This document shows positions 7,643 through 14,549 of a stretch of DNA of 17,522 nucleotides, piece after piece. The stretch lies in the NCBI GenBank assembly GCA_903896775.1, contig CAITZE010000241.1, positions 1 through 17,522 of the forward strand. Direction: 5' to 3'. This stretch comes from an uncultured bacterium. GTDB taxonomy: Bacteria > Pseudomonadota > Alphaproteobacteria > Rhodospirillales > Rhodospirillaceae. The stretch's first letter is position 1. Every line of letters begins with the position of its first letter. A program made the position numbers and the translations under genes. The notes beneath the pieces were generated by a model. The model was given only the letters and a program-made list of their open reading frames with translations, had not been told where the DNA came from and did not search any database.

Positions 7643-9340
7643 TCAGCTTTTCTTAACGGCGTCGGCTTCCGCTTGTTTCAATTCTTTCTTCGACAGTTTG
7701 CCGATCAGTGATTTCGGCAGCTCGTCGCGGAATTCGTATTCCGCGGGTTGTTCGATCTTCGAGACCTTGTCCTTCATGAAGGCGCGGATCTCGGGTTCGG
7801 TCAGCGTCATCCCGCTGCGAATTTTGATGAAAGCTTTGGGCGCTTCGCCGCGATAGGCATCGGGGATGCCGATCACCGAGGCTTCCTCCACGGCCGGGTG
7901 CTGATAAAGCGCCTCTTCCAGCACACGCGGATAAATCTTGTAGCCCGAGGCGTTGATCATATCCTTGATGCGGTCGACGATGAACACATAGCCGTCGTCA
8001 TCCATGTAGCCCACATCGCCGGTATGAAGCGCACCGTGTTTCATGACATCTGCGGTGTCCTTGGGGCGATTCCAGTAGCCCTTCATGACTTGCGGTCCGC
8101 GCACGCAAATCTCGCCCTTTTCGCCGATGCCGAGGATGCGGTCGTCTTCCAGCGAGCGGATTTCGATGATGGTGCCGGGCATCGGCAGGCCCACGGAGCC
8201 GGGCTTGTTTACGCCAACCATGGGATTAGTGCAGGCGACCGGCGAAGTCTCGGACAACCCATAACCTTCGATGACGACGCAATGGGTCCGCGCTTCAAAC
8301 GCCTTTTTGACTTCGACAGGCAAGGGCGCGCCGCCCGAAAGGCAAAGCTTGATCGAGGTGAGGTCGTAGCTATCGACGTCGGGCGAATTGTTGATGGCGG
8401 TGTAGATCGTCGGCACTGCCGGGAACAGTGTCGGCTTTTTCTTGTCGATGTTCTTCAGACAGTCTTTGAGATCGAAGCGCGGCATCATGATGATCTCGGC
8501 GCCGTACTCGAGGCCCACCATCAAGATTACCGTCATGGCGAAGACGTGGAAAAACGGCAGCGCGGCCAGGAAGCGCTCGTTGCCGCGATGCGGATTTGGA
8601 TACCAGGAGGAAACTTGGCGGGCATTGGCGCTGATATTGGCGTGGGTCAGCATGGCGGCTTTGGGCACGCCCGTGGTGCCGCCCGTGTATTGCAGGATGG
8701 CGACATCTTCCATGGGATCGATGGCGACTGGTGTCGGCTCGCCGTCGTTGTCGATGAGATGGTCCCACCAGATCTGGCGGTCGTCTTCATGAACGTCGGC
8801 GACGGTCGAACGTTTGAACAGGTTGAACATCACCGCAGTCCCGAACGGCAGCGCTTCGGCCATGGAACAGACGAGGAGTTTCTTCAGAGGCGTGTTGTTC
8901 AACAGCGTGCGCGCCTTGGGATACATGGCGGTGAGATCCATGGTCACCAGGAACTCGGCGCCGGAATCCTTCACCATGTTCTCCAGCTCGCGCGCGGCAT
9001 AGAGAGGGTTCATGTTCACGACCGTGCCGCCGGCGATCAGGATGCCGAAGAAGGCAGCGATGTAATACGGCGTGTTGGGTAACAGCAGGCCGACGCGTGT
9101 GCCTTTGGTCACGCCCAGCTTTTGAAAACCTTGCGCGGCTTGTTCGGCGAGGCGGCCCGTCTCGGCGTAGGTCCAATGCTTGCCGAGGAATTCCATACAC
9201 GGGCGGTCGGGGAATTCTGCGACGGCATCGCGCAACAGTTTAAAAGCCGGGACACTGGGAATCGGCAGCGACCAATCCACAAACGAGGGATAGGTCTTGA
9301 GCCACGGGTAGTCCGGTCTGCTTACGTCGTAAGCCGCCAT
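7643..9340 (-). CDS. fadD: Long-chain fatty acid--CoA ligase (acyl-CoA synthetase)
   Basis: This is a 565-residue ANL-superfamily enzyme that activates a fatty acid with ATP and CoA; the product feeds the genes that follow. Motifs visible are the phosphate loop Y-T-G-G-T-T-G-V-P-K (218-227), E-G-Y-G-L-S-E-T-S-P (358-367), H-T-G-D-V-G (439-444, with D442), the hinge D-R-I-K-D-M-I (456-462), and the C-terminal catalytic lysine K548 in S-L-I-G-K-L-S. The length matches FadD (about 560). I chose ATG 9340 because AGGGAG lies 4 bases upstream. An in-frame ATG at 9388 would add 16 basic residues and has a purine run almost touching it. It is the first gene of the six-gene minus-strand operon, 54 bases ahead of the thiolase. 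Confidence 0.94.
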   Translation of the reverse strand: MAAYDVSRPDYPWLKTYPSFVDWSLPIPSVPAFKLLRDAVAEFPDRPCMEFLGKHWTYAETGRLAEQAAQGFQKLGVTKGTRVGLLLPNTPYYIAAFFGILIAGGTVVNMNPLYAARELENMVKDSGAEFLVTMDLTAMYPKARTLLNNTPLKKLLVCSMAEALPFGTAVMFNLFKRSTVADVHEDDRQIWWDHLIDNDGEPTPVAIDPMEDVAILQYTGGTTGVPKAAMLTHANISANARQVSSWYPNPHRGNERFLAALPFFHVFAMTVILMVGLEYGAEIIMMPRFDLKDCLKNIDKKKPTLFPAVPTIYTAINNSPDVDSYDLTSIKLCLSGGAPLPVEVKKAFEARTHCVVIEGYGLSETSPVACTNPMVGVNKPGSVGLPMPGTIIEIRSLEDDRILGIGEKGEICVRGPQVMKGYWNRPKDTADVMKHGALHTGDVGYMDDDGYVFIVDRIKDMINASGYKIYPRVLEEALYQHPAVEEASVIGIPDAYRGEAPKAFIKIRSGMTLTEPEIRAFMKDKVSKIEQPAEYEFRDELPKSLIGKLSKKELKQAEADAVKKS

Positions 9341-9344
9341 ATTT

Positions 9345-9350
9345 CTCCCT
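9345..9350 (-). promoter_or_regulatory. Ribosome binding site deciding the fadD start
   Basis: AGGGAG on the minus strand sits 4 bases before the ATG at 9340. The alternative ATG at 9388 has GGGAGA only 1 base or so away, too close to work well. Confidence 0.6.
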
Positions 9351-9415
9351 TGTGGGATCTTCCGTCCCCGGCGCGCCGCTTCGGACATTCTCCCGGTCCG
9401 AAGTCGTATTCTTTA

Positions 9416-9454
9416 GGTGGCGAAAAATCCTAGCGAATCAAACCCTTCGCCACC
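9416..9454. repeat. Perfect 9-bp inverted repeat in the fadD leader (candidate operator or hairpin)
   Basis: GGTGGCGAA at 9416-9424 is answered by TTCGCCACC at 9446-9454, separated by 21 bases. The pairing stops exactly at the arm ends: the flanking bases A/A and the inner bases A/C do not pair. The element lies 76-114 bases upstream of the fadD ATG, in the only sizeable gap ahead of the fatty-acid operon. It could be the operator of a dimeric regulator or an RNA hairpin. I know no consensus that it matches. Confidence 0.45.
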
Positions 9455-9511
9455 AGTGCCAGCAAGAAATGGCGTAGAATATAGGCCAATGAGGGTTGCT
9501 GCGCTGCGAAA

Positions 9512-9539
9512 GGGCGCAAGTCTGAGAGCTTGGCCGCCC
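9512..9539 (-). terminator. Possible terminator after the SCP-2 gene
   Basis: Read on the minus strand, GGGCG...CAAG pairs with CTTG...CGCCC around an 8-base loop, with a two-base bulge. Only three T residues follow. It lies about 20 bases past the SCP-2 stop, so it may separate that gene from fadD. The short T-run keeps confidence low. Confidence 0.35.
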
Positions 9540-9557
9540 GACTCCGGGGCGATTTTC

Positions 9558-9866
9558 CTACTTATCCAAGAGGCTTGAGAGTTTGAGGGCGATGCCCTTG
9601 GAGCCGAAGACCTTCAATTTGCCCAAGGTGAAGGCCACCATCGGGTTCAAATCGCCGTTGATCAGCTTCACCATATTGGCGGCGGACAAGGCGAGCGTGG
9701 TTTCGGCGTCTTCGTCGTCGGGGTTGGCGGTGATTTTCACATCGTCACCGGTAGCGTCGAGAAGGATCTTGCCGTCGTCGCCGAGATCAAAAAGCACAGT
9801 GTGGTGCAACTCTTTGAGCTGCTCCGCCTTAGTCTGCATTTCGCCGATGAGATCTTCCAAGGCCAT
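9558..9866 (-). CDS. SCP-2 sterol-transfer/lipid-carrier domain protein
   Basis: This is a 102-residue protein consisting of a single SCP-2-like domain. The pattern seen is an N-terminal helix (residues 1-20), a strand with V-L-F-D-L-G-D-D-G, then D-A-T-G-D-D-V-K-I, the helix L-S-A-A-N-M-V-K-L-I-N-G-D-L-N-P, and the signature A-F-T-L-G-K-L-K-V-F-G-S-K-G-I-A-L-K-L followed by a short end. SCP-2 domains bind acyl chains or acyl-CoA in a hydrophobic tunnel; no catalytic role is expected. The start has a GGGGGA Shine-Dalgarno about 8 bases upstream. It is directly upstream of and codirectional with fadD, 217 bases away, so it may carry fatty-acyl ligands for that pathway. That is an inference from position only. 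Confidence 0.88.
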   Translation of the reverse strand: MALEDLIGEMQTKAEQLKELHHTVLFDLGDDGKILLDATGDDVKITANPDDEDAETTLALSAANMVKLINGDLNPMVAFTLGKLKVFGSKGIALKLSSLLDK

Positions 9867-10117
9867 GTGACTGTCCCCCGTTTAGTGTGTGCCTTAAGCG
9901 TGCGCGATTGCACCAATTTCCCCGGAAGCGTGCTCAGTGGCCTCGGGGTTCGAGTGCAAACTAAATATGCCACAGAAATATAAGTATTTCATGGCGTTAA
10001 TTGACCTATCCGGGCCGACGGGCTAGCTTTGGAGAATCACGCGTCGGTAGCTATCCGGCGCGCGGCGGCGCATCTGCGGTTGTAGGGACTGCATAGCCTC
10101 TTAGGAACTGTTTGCAG
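9867..10117. other. Divergent intergenic region between the SCP-2 gene and the degenerate-EAL gene
   Basis: These 251 bases hold the control regions of two divergent genes. The segment 9955-10005 is clearly richer in A/T than its surroundings and contains GAAATA-N4-TATTTC (9975-9990), a 6-bp-arm dyad. An 8-base direct repeat CTATCCGG occurs at 10006-10013 and 10051-10058. I see no small coding frame with a convincing ribosome binding site here. Confidence 0.6.
10001..10029 (+). promoter_or_regulatory. Candidate sigma-70-type promoter for the degenerate-EAL gene
   Basis: TTGACC at 10001-10006 (5 of 6 to TTGACA) is followed by a 17-base spacer and TAGCTT at 10024-10029 (3 of 6 to TATAAT). A start near 10036 would leave a leader of about 80 bases. 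The weak -10 box makes this only a candidate. Confidence 0.35.
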
Positions 10118-11359
10118 ATGTCGGATATCCAACCAGCAGCCAGTCAGGCCGGGGCCGCACAAGCGAAGCCCAAGGACCTGCGCGCGCTGGTGCAGGACAT
10201 GGGCCAGTGGCGCCATGCGCCCGAGGGCGGCGTCAACCTCATCATCATCAGCGTCACCGCGGCGCTGCCCGAAACCAAACGCACGCCCGAATTGGTCGCG
10301 CAGATCGCCGAAGGCGTGCTCGGTATTTCGTCCAAGCGCAACGGCACGGTCTATGCCGTCTCGGCCTTCGACTTCGGGATCATGGTGAAGGTCAACGAGA
10401 CGATCCTTGTCGGCATGGTGCGCGACCTCAAGGTCGACATGCTGCGCACGATCGAGCGCAATTTCCCCGGCAGCTTCGGCACCATCGATCAAAGCCGCTT
10501 GGTGCTGTCCTACGATCTCGTCAACAATTACCGCTCGGCGGCCGATCGTGTCGCCAAATACGCCGAGATCGCCCAGCGCGCCGTGGCCGAAGCCGACGGC
10601 GGCGGCGACAAGCAGCTACGTCCGCTGACCACCGCCGACATCAAGAACGTCATGCGGGCTTACGAAAAGTTCGGCAACGAGAAGTTCATCAAAGCCTTCG
10701 TGCGCAGCCAGGATGTGGCGATGAACGTGCCCGGCAAGCCGCCGGAAGCGGTGATGACCGAATACTTCATCAGCATGGATTTGCTGCGAAAGCCGCTGTT
10801 CGTCGATGTCGAGATGCGCGGCTCGGGCCGCCTGTTCAATGAATTCACCCTGGTGCTGGATCAGATCCTGCTCCAGGCCTTCAATCATATGCACACCACC
10901 GAGGCGCGCTGTTCGATCAACCTCAATGTCGAAAGCGTGTTCACCGAAGCCTTCGAAGGGTTCATCGAAGCCACGCCGCAGAGCAAACTGTCGCAGGTGG
11001 TGTTCGAGTTCCGCCAGTCCAACATCGTCGAGAACTTCGACGAGTTCCAGGTCGCGCGCGGGTTAATCAAATCCAAAGGCGCGCATATTGCCGTCGACCA
11101 GATTTTCCCGCAGACCGTGGGTCTGGTCGATCTCGATTATATCGGGGCAGGCATTGCCAAGATTCACTGGCGCAACGGCGCCGAGGAAATTTTGAAAGAG
11201 CGCGAGCGCGCCATCAAATATCTGATCGAATGTAACGTGCTGCCGGTGCTGATCCGCGTCGACAACGAACGCGCACTGGAGATCGGCGCCACTATGGGCA
11301 TCAACATGTTCCAGGGCTTCCACATCGATAAGCTGCTGGGCGTTCAAAAGCCGGCGTAG
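10118..11359 (+). CDS. Degenerate EAL-domain protein (probable non-catalytic c-di-GMP-type signalling protein)
   Basis: This is a 413-residue soluble protein. The C-terminal half (about 225-408) follows the order of an EAL domain: S-I-N-L-N (N268), F-E-F-R-Q (E297) for EitE, H-I-A-V-D-Q (D327) where DDFGTG is expected, A-K-I-H (K348) for iKiD, I-R-V-D-N for AEGVE, and F-Q-G-F (Q399). The EAL tripeptide, the second aspartate (now Q328) and the AEGVE glutamate are missing, so phosphodiesterase activity is unlikely. The N-terminal half (about 20-160) is an alpha/beta region that I cannot place with certainty; a decayed GGDEF domain is possible. The ATG at 10118 is chosen. A TTG at 10112 would be better spaced from AGGA (10103-10106) and would add two residues. 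It lies 127 bases before an RsbU-type phosphatase, which suggests a shared signalling role. Confidence 0.72.
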   Translation: MSDIQPAASQAGAAQAKPKDLRALVQDMGQWRHAPEGGVNLIIISVTAALPETKRTPELVAQIAEGVLGISSKRNGTVYAVSAFDFGIMVKVNETILVGMVRDLKVDMLRTIERNFPGSFGTIDQSRLVLSYDLVNNYRSAADRVAKYAEIAQRAVAEADGGGDKQLRPLTTADIKNVMRAYEKFGNEKFIKAFVRSQDVAMNVPGKPPEAVMTEYFISMDLLRKPLFVDVEMRGSGRLFNEFTLVLDQILLQAFNHMHTTEARCSINLNVESVFTEAFEGFIEATPQSKLSQVVFEFRQSNIVENFDEFQVARGLIKSKGAHIAVDQIFPQTVGLVDLDYIGAGIAKIHWRNGAEEILKERERAIKYLIECNVLPVLIRVDNERALEIGATMGINMFQGFHIDKLLGVQKPA

Positions 11360-11486
11360 CGCGCCCAAACAATCCGGACTGGCGCGATTTAGGTGGGGAC
11401 CTTATCTAGCGTTCCTGCGTTTTTCTTGTCATGCTTGCGCTTCTTTTCCGGCCAAATGACATCGAGAGTGAAGTACCCATCGCCGT

Positions 11487-13670
11487 ATGCGCATCCAGGC
11501 CAAACTTTTCCTGCTTCTGCTGATCATCGCGATTTTACCGCTGGCGGCTTTGAGCTGGCGTAGCGAACGCGCGACCGAGAATCTCGGCACCGCCATCGCC
11601 GATCACGGCAAGAGCGCGACTATGGACGAGATCGAAGGTCAGTTACGCCAGGCGGTTGGGTACTCCTCGGATCTCATGGCCGCGCAGCAGCGCCAGGTGG
11701 AACTCGCGTTACGCCTGCAAGCCGCTGCCGTCGAGCGTTTGCTGGCCGCACCGTTTCCCGCCGAGGCGACGCAGATTTATATGACCACGGCCTTCGATGC
11801 GCCGAAGACGTGGCCGCCCGGCACCGAGCTTGCGCTCGACCACGCCATCGTCTCGCCGGGGCGCGAACAGCAGGCCGTGCCCATCAGCCGCGATCACCAG
11901 TCGTTCCTGGTGCCCGGTGATGCGGCATCAACCGAGACCAACAATCTGATGCGCCGCCTCGCGCCGCTCGATGCCGTCTATCGCCAGCTCAACGACACCA
12001 ATCCGCGCCTGTTCTATTGGCAGTACACGACGCTGAAAGACGGTGTGCATTCGGCGTTCCCCGGCCACGGCGGCTATCCCGCCAATTACGATCCGCGCCA
12101 GCGCGCGTGGTACGCGTCGGCCGCCGCCGCGCCCGATATCATCTGGACGCCGCCGCTGTTGGATGCGTCGACGCGCCGTTTGTTGCTGACGGCGGCCATG
12201 CCGGTGCATGGGCCTGATGGAACCGTTGCCGGTGTCACCGCCATCGATATCGACATTCTCTCGATCTTGGACGCCGTGCACAGCCGCTTGCGGCTTGGCG
12301 CCAATGCCGAGAGTTTTGTCGTGCAGCTGACCGGCGCCGACGGGCAGGCTTACACGCCGCCCGCAATGCCGTCCTCGCCCGACGCCGCGCCGCGCCCGAC
12401 CCTGCGCGTGCTGGCGTCCAGCACCTATCACGATTCCGGCTCATCCTGGGATTCGGTGCCCGAAGCGCCGATGCTGGCCTCGGGCACACCCGACGGCATG
12501 AACGCCCTGATCGACGATCTACGCGCAGGGCGCGACGGCATCCGTCAGATGCCGCATCAGGGCCGTGACTCGGTTTGGGTTTATGGCCGGGTCGAAGGAC
12601 TAAGTTCCGCGTTGCTTTTTGTCGTGCCGGTGGACGATATCGCTGTGGTCGCCGATCAGGCGCAAACCTCCGTGCGTCAAGCTATCGTCGATCAGGTACG
12701 CCTGGCCGGGATTGCTTCCATCGCGCTGGTGGTGCTGGTTGCGGTGCTGTCGATGGTGGCCGCGCGCTCGGTGACGGGACCCTTGCACGCCCTGGCCGCC
12801 GCGGCGAAAGACCTCGCCAAAGGCGATCTGGAAACGCGCGTTGATATCGAAGGCTCCGATGAAGTCGCCGACCTCGCGGGTGCATTCAACAGCATGGTGC
12901 CGGAGTTGCGCCAGCATATCCAAACCAAGGAATCGCTGACCCTCGCGCGCGAAGTGCAACAGAAACTTCTGCCCGACAAAGCGCCGGTGGTGCCGGACTT
13001 CGATATCGCGGGCATCAGCATCTACAGCGAAGATGTCGGCGGCGATTATTACGACTTCATGGAGATGCGCGACGACGCCGGTGATCGGCGCATCGGCATC
13101 ATCGTCGGCGATGTCGCGGGCCACGGTGTGGTCGCGGCGCTGACGATGACCTCCGTGCGCGTGCTGTTGCGCGGCTATGCCGGCGACGGCACGGTGCTGA
13201 AACCGGTGATGCGCGCGGTCAATCGCCATCTTGCAGCGGACGCGGCGGCGGGGCGCTTTGTGACGCTGGTTTATCTGGTGCTGGAGCCCGATACCCGCGA
13301 TGCGCGCTGGATCAACGCCGGTCACGGACCGATTTTCCTGTTCGATCCCGCCACGGATGATTTCGAGGACATTGCAGCGCAGGACATTCCGCTGGGCGTC
13401 AATCCCGACTGGCAGTTTGAAGAGCACGAGCGCGACGCATGGCCAAGCGGCGCGATCCTGGTCATCGGCACCGACGGCATCTGGGAGACGCTTAATCCCG
13501 ATGGGCGCGCCTTTGGCAAGGACGGCCTCAAACACGTGATCCGCACCCACGCCAAGCGTTCGGCGGAAGAGATCTGCCAAGCCGTTGTCGCGCGGCTGAA
13601 GGAATTCGCCGACGGCGAGCCGCAGCGCGACGACGTGACGTTGGTTGTCATCAAGTTCCCGAAGAGTTAG
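11487..13670 (+). CDS. Membrane Cache-HAMP-SpoIIE (PP2C/RsbU-type) serine phosphatase
   Basis: This is a 727-residue transmembrane signalling phosphatase. It has a first membrane helix at 6-24 and a periplasmic sensor at about 25-400, with the Cache pattern Y-D-P-R-Q-R-A-W-Y (201-209) and the strand pair ending in G-V-T-A-I-D-I-D-I. A second helix spans 405-426, HAMP about 427-480, a short coiled linker (E-S-L-T-L-A-R-E-V-Q-Q-K-L-L-P) comes next, and the SpoIIE/PP2C domain covers about 510-725. The metal-binding aspartates are present: D520 (V-G-G-D-Y-Y-D-F), D542 (G-D-V-A-G-H-G), D663 (G-T-D-G-I-W-E) and D715/D716 (R-D-D-V-T-L-V). Family members dephosphorylate anti-anti-sigma (STAS) proteins in partner-switching pathways. 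No STAS protein, anti-sigma kinase or sigma factor lies in the window, so the target is unknown. No clear Shine-Dalgarno precedes the start. Confidence 0.92.
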   Translation: MRIQAKLFLLLLIIAILPLAALSWRSERATENLGTAIADHGKSATMDEIEGQLRQAVGYSSDLMAAQQRQVELALRLQAAAVERLLAAPFPAEATQIYMTTAFDAPKTWPPGTELALDHAIVSPGREQQAVPISRDHQSFLVPGDAASTETNNLMRRLAPLDAVYRQLNDTNPRLFYWQYTTLKDGVHSAFPGHGGYPANYDPRQRAWYASAAAAPDIIWTPPLLDASTRRLLLTAAMPVHGPDGTVAGVTAIDIDILSILDAVHSRLRLGANAESFVVQLTGADGQAYTPPAMPSSPDAAPRPTLRVLASSTYHDSGSSWDSVPEAPMLASGTPDGMNALIDDLRAGRDGIRQMPHQGRDSVWVYGRVEGLSSALLFVVPVDDIAVVADQAQTSVRQAIVDQVRLAGIASIALVVLVAVLSMVAARSVTGPLHALAAAAKDLAKGDLETRVDIEGSDEVADLAGAFNSMVPELRQHIQTKESLTLAREVQQKLLPDKAPVVPDFDIAGISIYSEDVGGDYYDFMEMRDDAGDRRIGIIVGDVAGHGVVAALTMTSVRVLLRGYAGDGTVLKPVMRAVNRHLAADAAAGRFVTLVYLVLEPDTRDARWINAGHGPIFLFDPATDDFEDIAAQDIPLGVNPDWQFEEHERDAWPSGAILVIGTDGIWETLNPDGRAFGKDGLKHVIRTHAKRSAEEICQAVVARLKEFADGEPQRDDVTLVVIKFPKS

Positions 13671-13695
13671 CTGGTGCGTCCGCATTTTCTTAATT

Positions 13696-13726
13696 GTCAT
13701 CCTTGGGGCTTCGCCCCAAGGATGAC
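13696..13726. terminator. Perfect 14-bp-stem palindrome (terminator-like, possible dispersed repeat)
   Basis: GTCATCCTTGGGGC (13696-13709) and GCCCCAAGGATGAC (13713-13726) are exact reverse complements around a TTC loop. It sits 25 bases after the phosphatase stop and 22 bases before the DUF1489 gene. A run of five T residues (13734-13738) follows on the plus strand, but 7 bases away from the stem, so it is not a textbook intrinsic terminator. The GTCATCC...GGATGAC ends resemble intergenic palindromic repeats seen in many alphaproteobacterial genomes; this window holds only one copy. Confidence 0.6.
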
Positions 13727-13748
13727 CAAGTAATTTTTAAAGACTGTA

Positions 13749-14174
13749 ATGGCCCTCAATCTCATCAAACTGGCCGTCGGCATCGACGACCTCGAACATC
13801 TCGATAAACGCCAGAAGCAATGGCGCGACAAAAAGACTGGCCGCTATCGCCATTGGACGCGCATGACGCCCAAGCGCGACAAGGAGCTGCTGGACGGCGG
13901 ATCGCTCTATTGGGTGATCAAAGGCATGATCCTGGTGCGCCAGCCCATTCTCGGATTCAGCGAGGACGAGGAAGACGGCAAGGCCATGTGTGTGATCGAG
14001 TTGGCACCCGTGCAAATCCTGGTGCAGCCGCGCGCGCAACGTGCCTTTCAAGGCTGGCGGTATCTAAAGGCCGATGCTGTGCCGACCGATATCAAAAGAG
14101 GCGGCAAACTGTTCATCGATCCCACGATGCCGCAAAAGATGAAGCTGGAACTGGCGAAGCTGGGATTGCTTTAG
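13749..14174 (+). CDS. DUF1489 family protein
   Basis: This is a 141-residue conserved protein of unknown function that I recognise as DUF1489-like, a family largely confined to alphaproteobacteria and about this long. Visible landmarks are the start M-A-L-N-L-I-K-L-A-V-G, the central G-S-L-Y-W-V-I-K-G, and the conserved A-F-Q-G-W-R-Y-L-K-A-D-A-V-P-T-D at about 99-114. It has no signal peptide or membrane segment, so it is cytoplasmic. There is no clear ribosome binding site; the strong palindrome at 13696-13726 is close upstream. It is probably transcribed separately from the phosphatase gene. No function can be assigned from its neighbours. Confidence 0.82.
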   Translation: MALNLIKLAVGIDDLEHLDKRQKQWRDKKTGRYRHWTRMTPKRDKELLDGGSLYWVIKGMILVRQPILGFSEDEEDGKAMCVIELAPVQILVQPRAQRAFQGWRYLKADAVPTDIKRGGKLFIDPTMPQKMKLELAKLGLL

Positions 14175-14201
14175 TTTTTGCGCGCCTTCCGCGCGCGGGG
14201 T

Positions 14202-14549
14202 TTAATCCCACTTGTGGAAGGCGAAGAACCCGGCGGCGGCGACGCAGGCAAAAGCCATCACGTGATTCCAGCGCAAGGTGTCGCCCAGGTAAAACACCGA
14301 AAACACCGCGAAGATCGAGACCGTGATGATCTCCTGCATCGTCTTCAGCTGCGCTGCCGAATAAACCGTGGCGCCGATGCGGGTCGCCGGGATGGCGAGG
14401 CAGTATTCAAAGAATGCGATGCCCCAGCTGACGGGAATGACGATCCACAGCGGCGTGCCGGGGAATTTCAGCTGCCCGTACCAAGCGAAAGTCATGAAGA
14501 CGTTGGAGACCAGCAACATCCCGATTGGCGCGACGTAAGCCCAGTTCAT
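14202..14549 (-). CDS. DUF486-type small membrane protein
   Basis: This is a 115-residue protein with four hydrophobic segments, at roughly residues 5-22, 33-50, 62-85 and 92-112. It resembles the DUF486 family, which has a drug/metabolite-transporter-like fold. Typical features seen are F-M-T-F-A-W-Y-G-Q-L near the first helix, W-G-I-A-F-F-E-Y, the I-P-A-T-R-I-G segment and L-K-T-M-Q-E-I-I. The substrate is unknown. I chose the ATG at 14549 because GAGG lies 9 bases upstream. In-frame alternatives are the ATG at 14558, which directly abuts GAGG, and a TTG at 14564. The gene converges on the DUF1489 gene with 27 bases between stops, and its upstream region is shared with the small plus-strand frame at 14728. 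Confidence 0.8.
   Translation of the reverse strand: MNWAYVAPIGMLLVSNVFMTFAWYGQLKFPGTPLWIVIPVSWGIAFFEYCLAIPATRIGATVYSAAQLKTMQEIITVSIFAVFSVFYLGDTLRWNHVMAFACVAAAGFFAFHKWD

Noticed and set aside
7748..9082. Long open frame on the plus strand (444 residues) across fadD
   Set aside because: It is antisense to fadD, whose motifs are complete. The composition (His/Asp/Val/Gly-rich) is what the complement of a GC-rich gene gives.
12600..13700. 366-residue open frame on the minus strand across the phosphatase gene
   Set aside because: It is antisense to the HAMP-SpoIIE coding sequence, with no recognisable domain and His/Arg-rich composition typical of a shadow frame.
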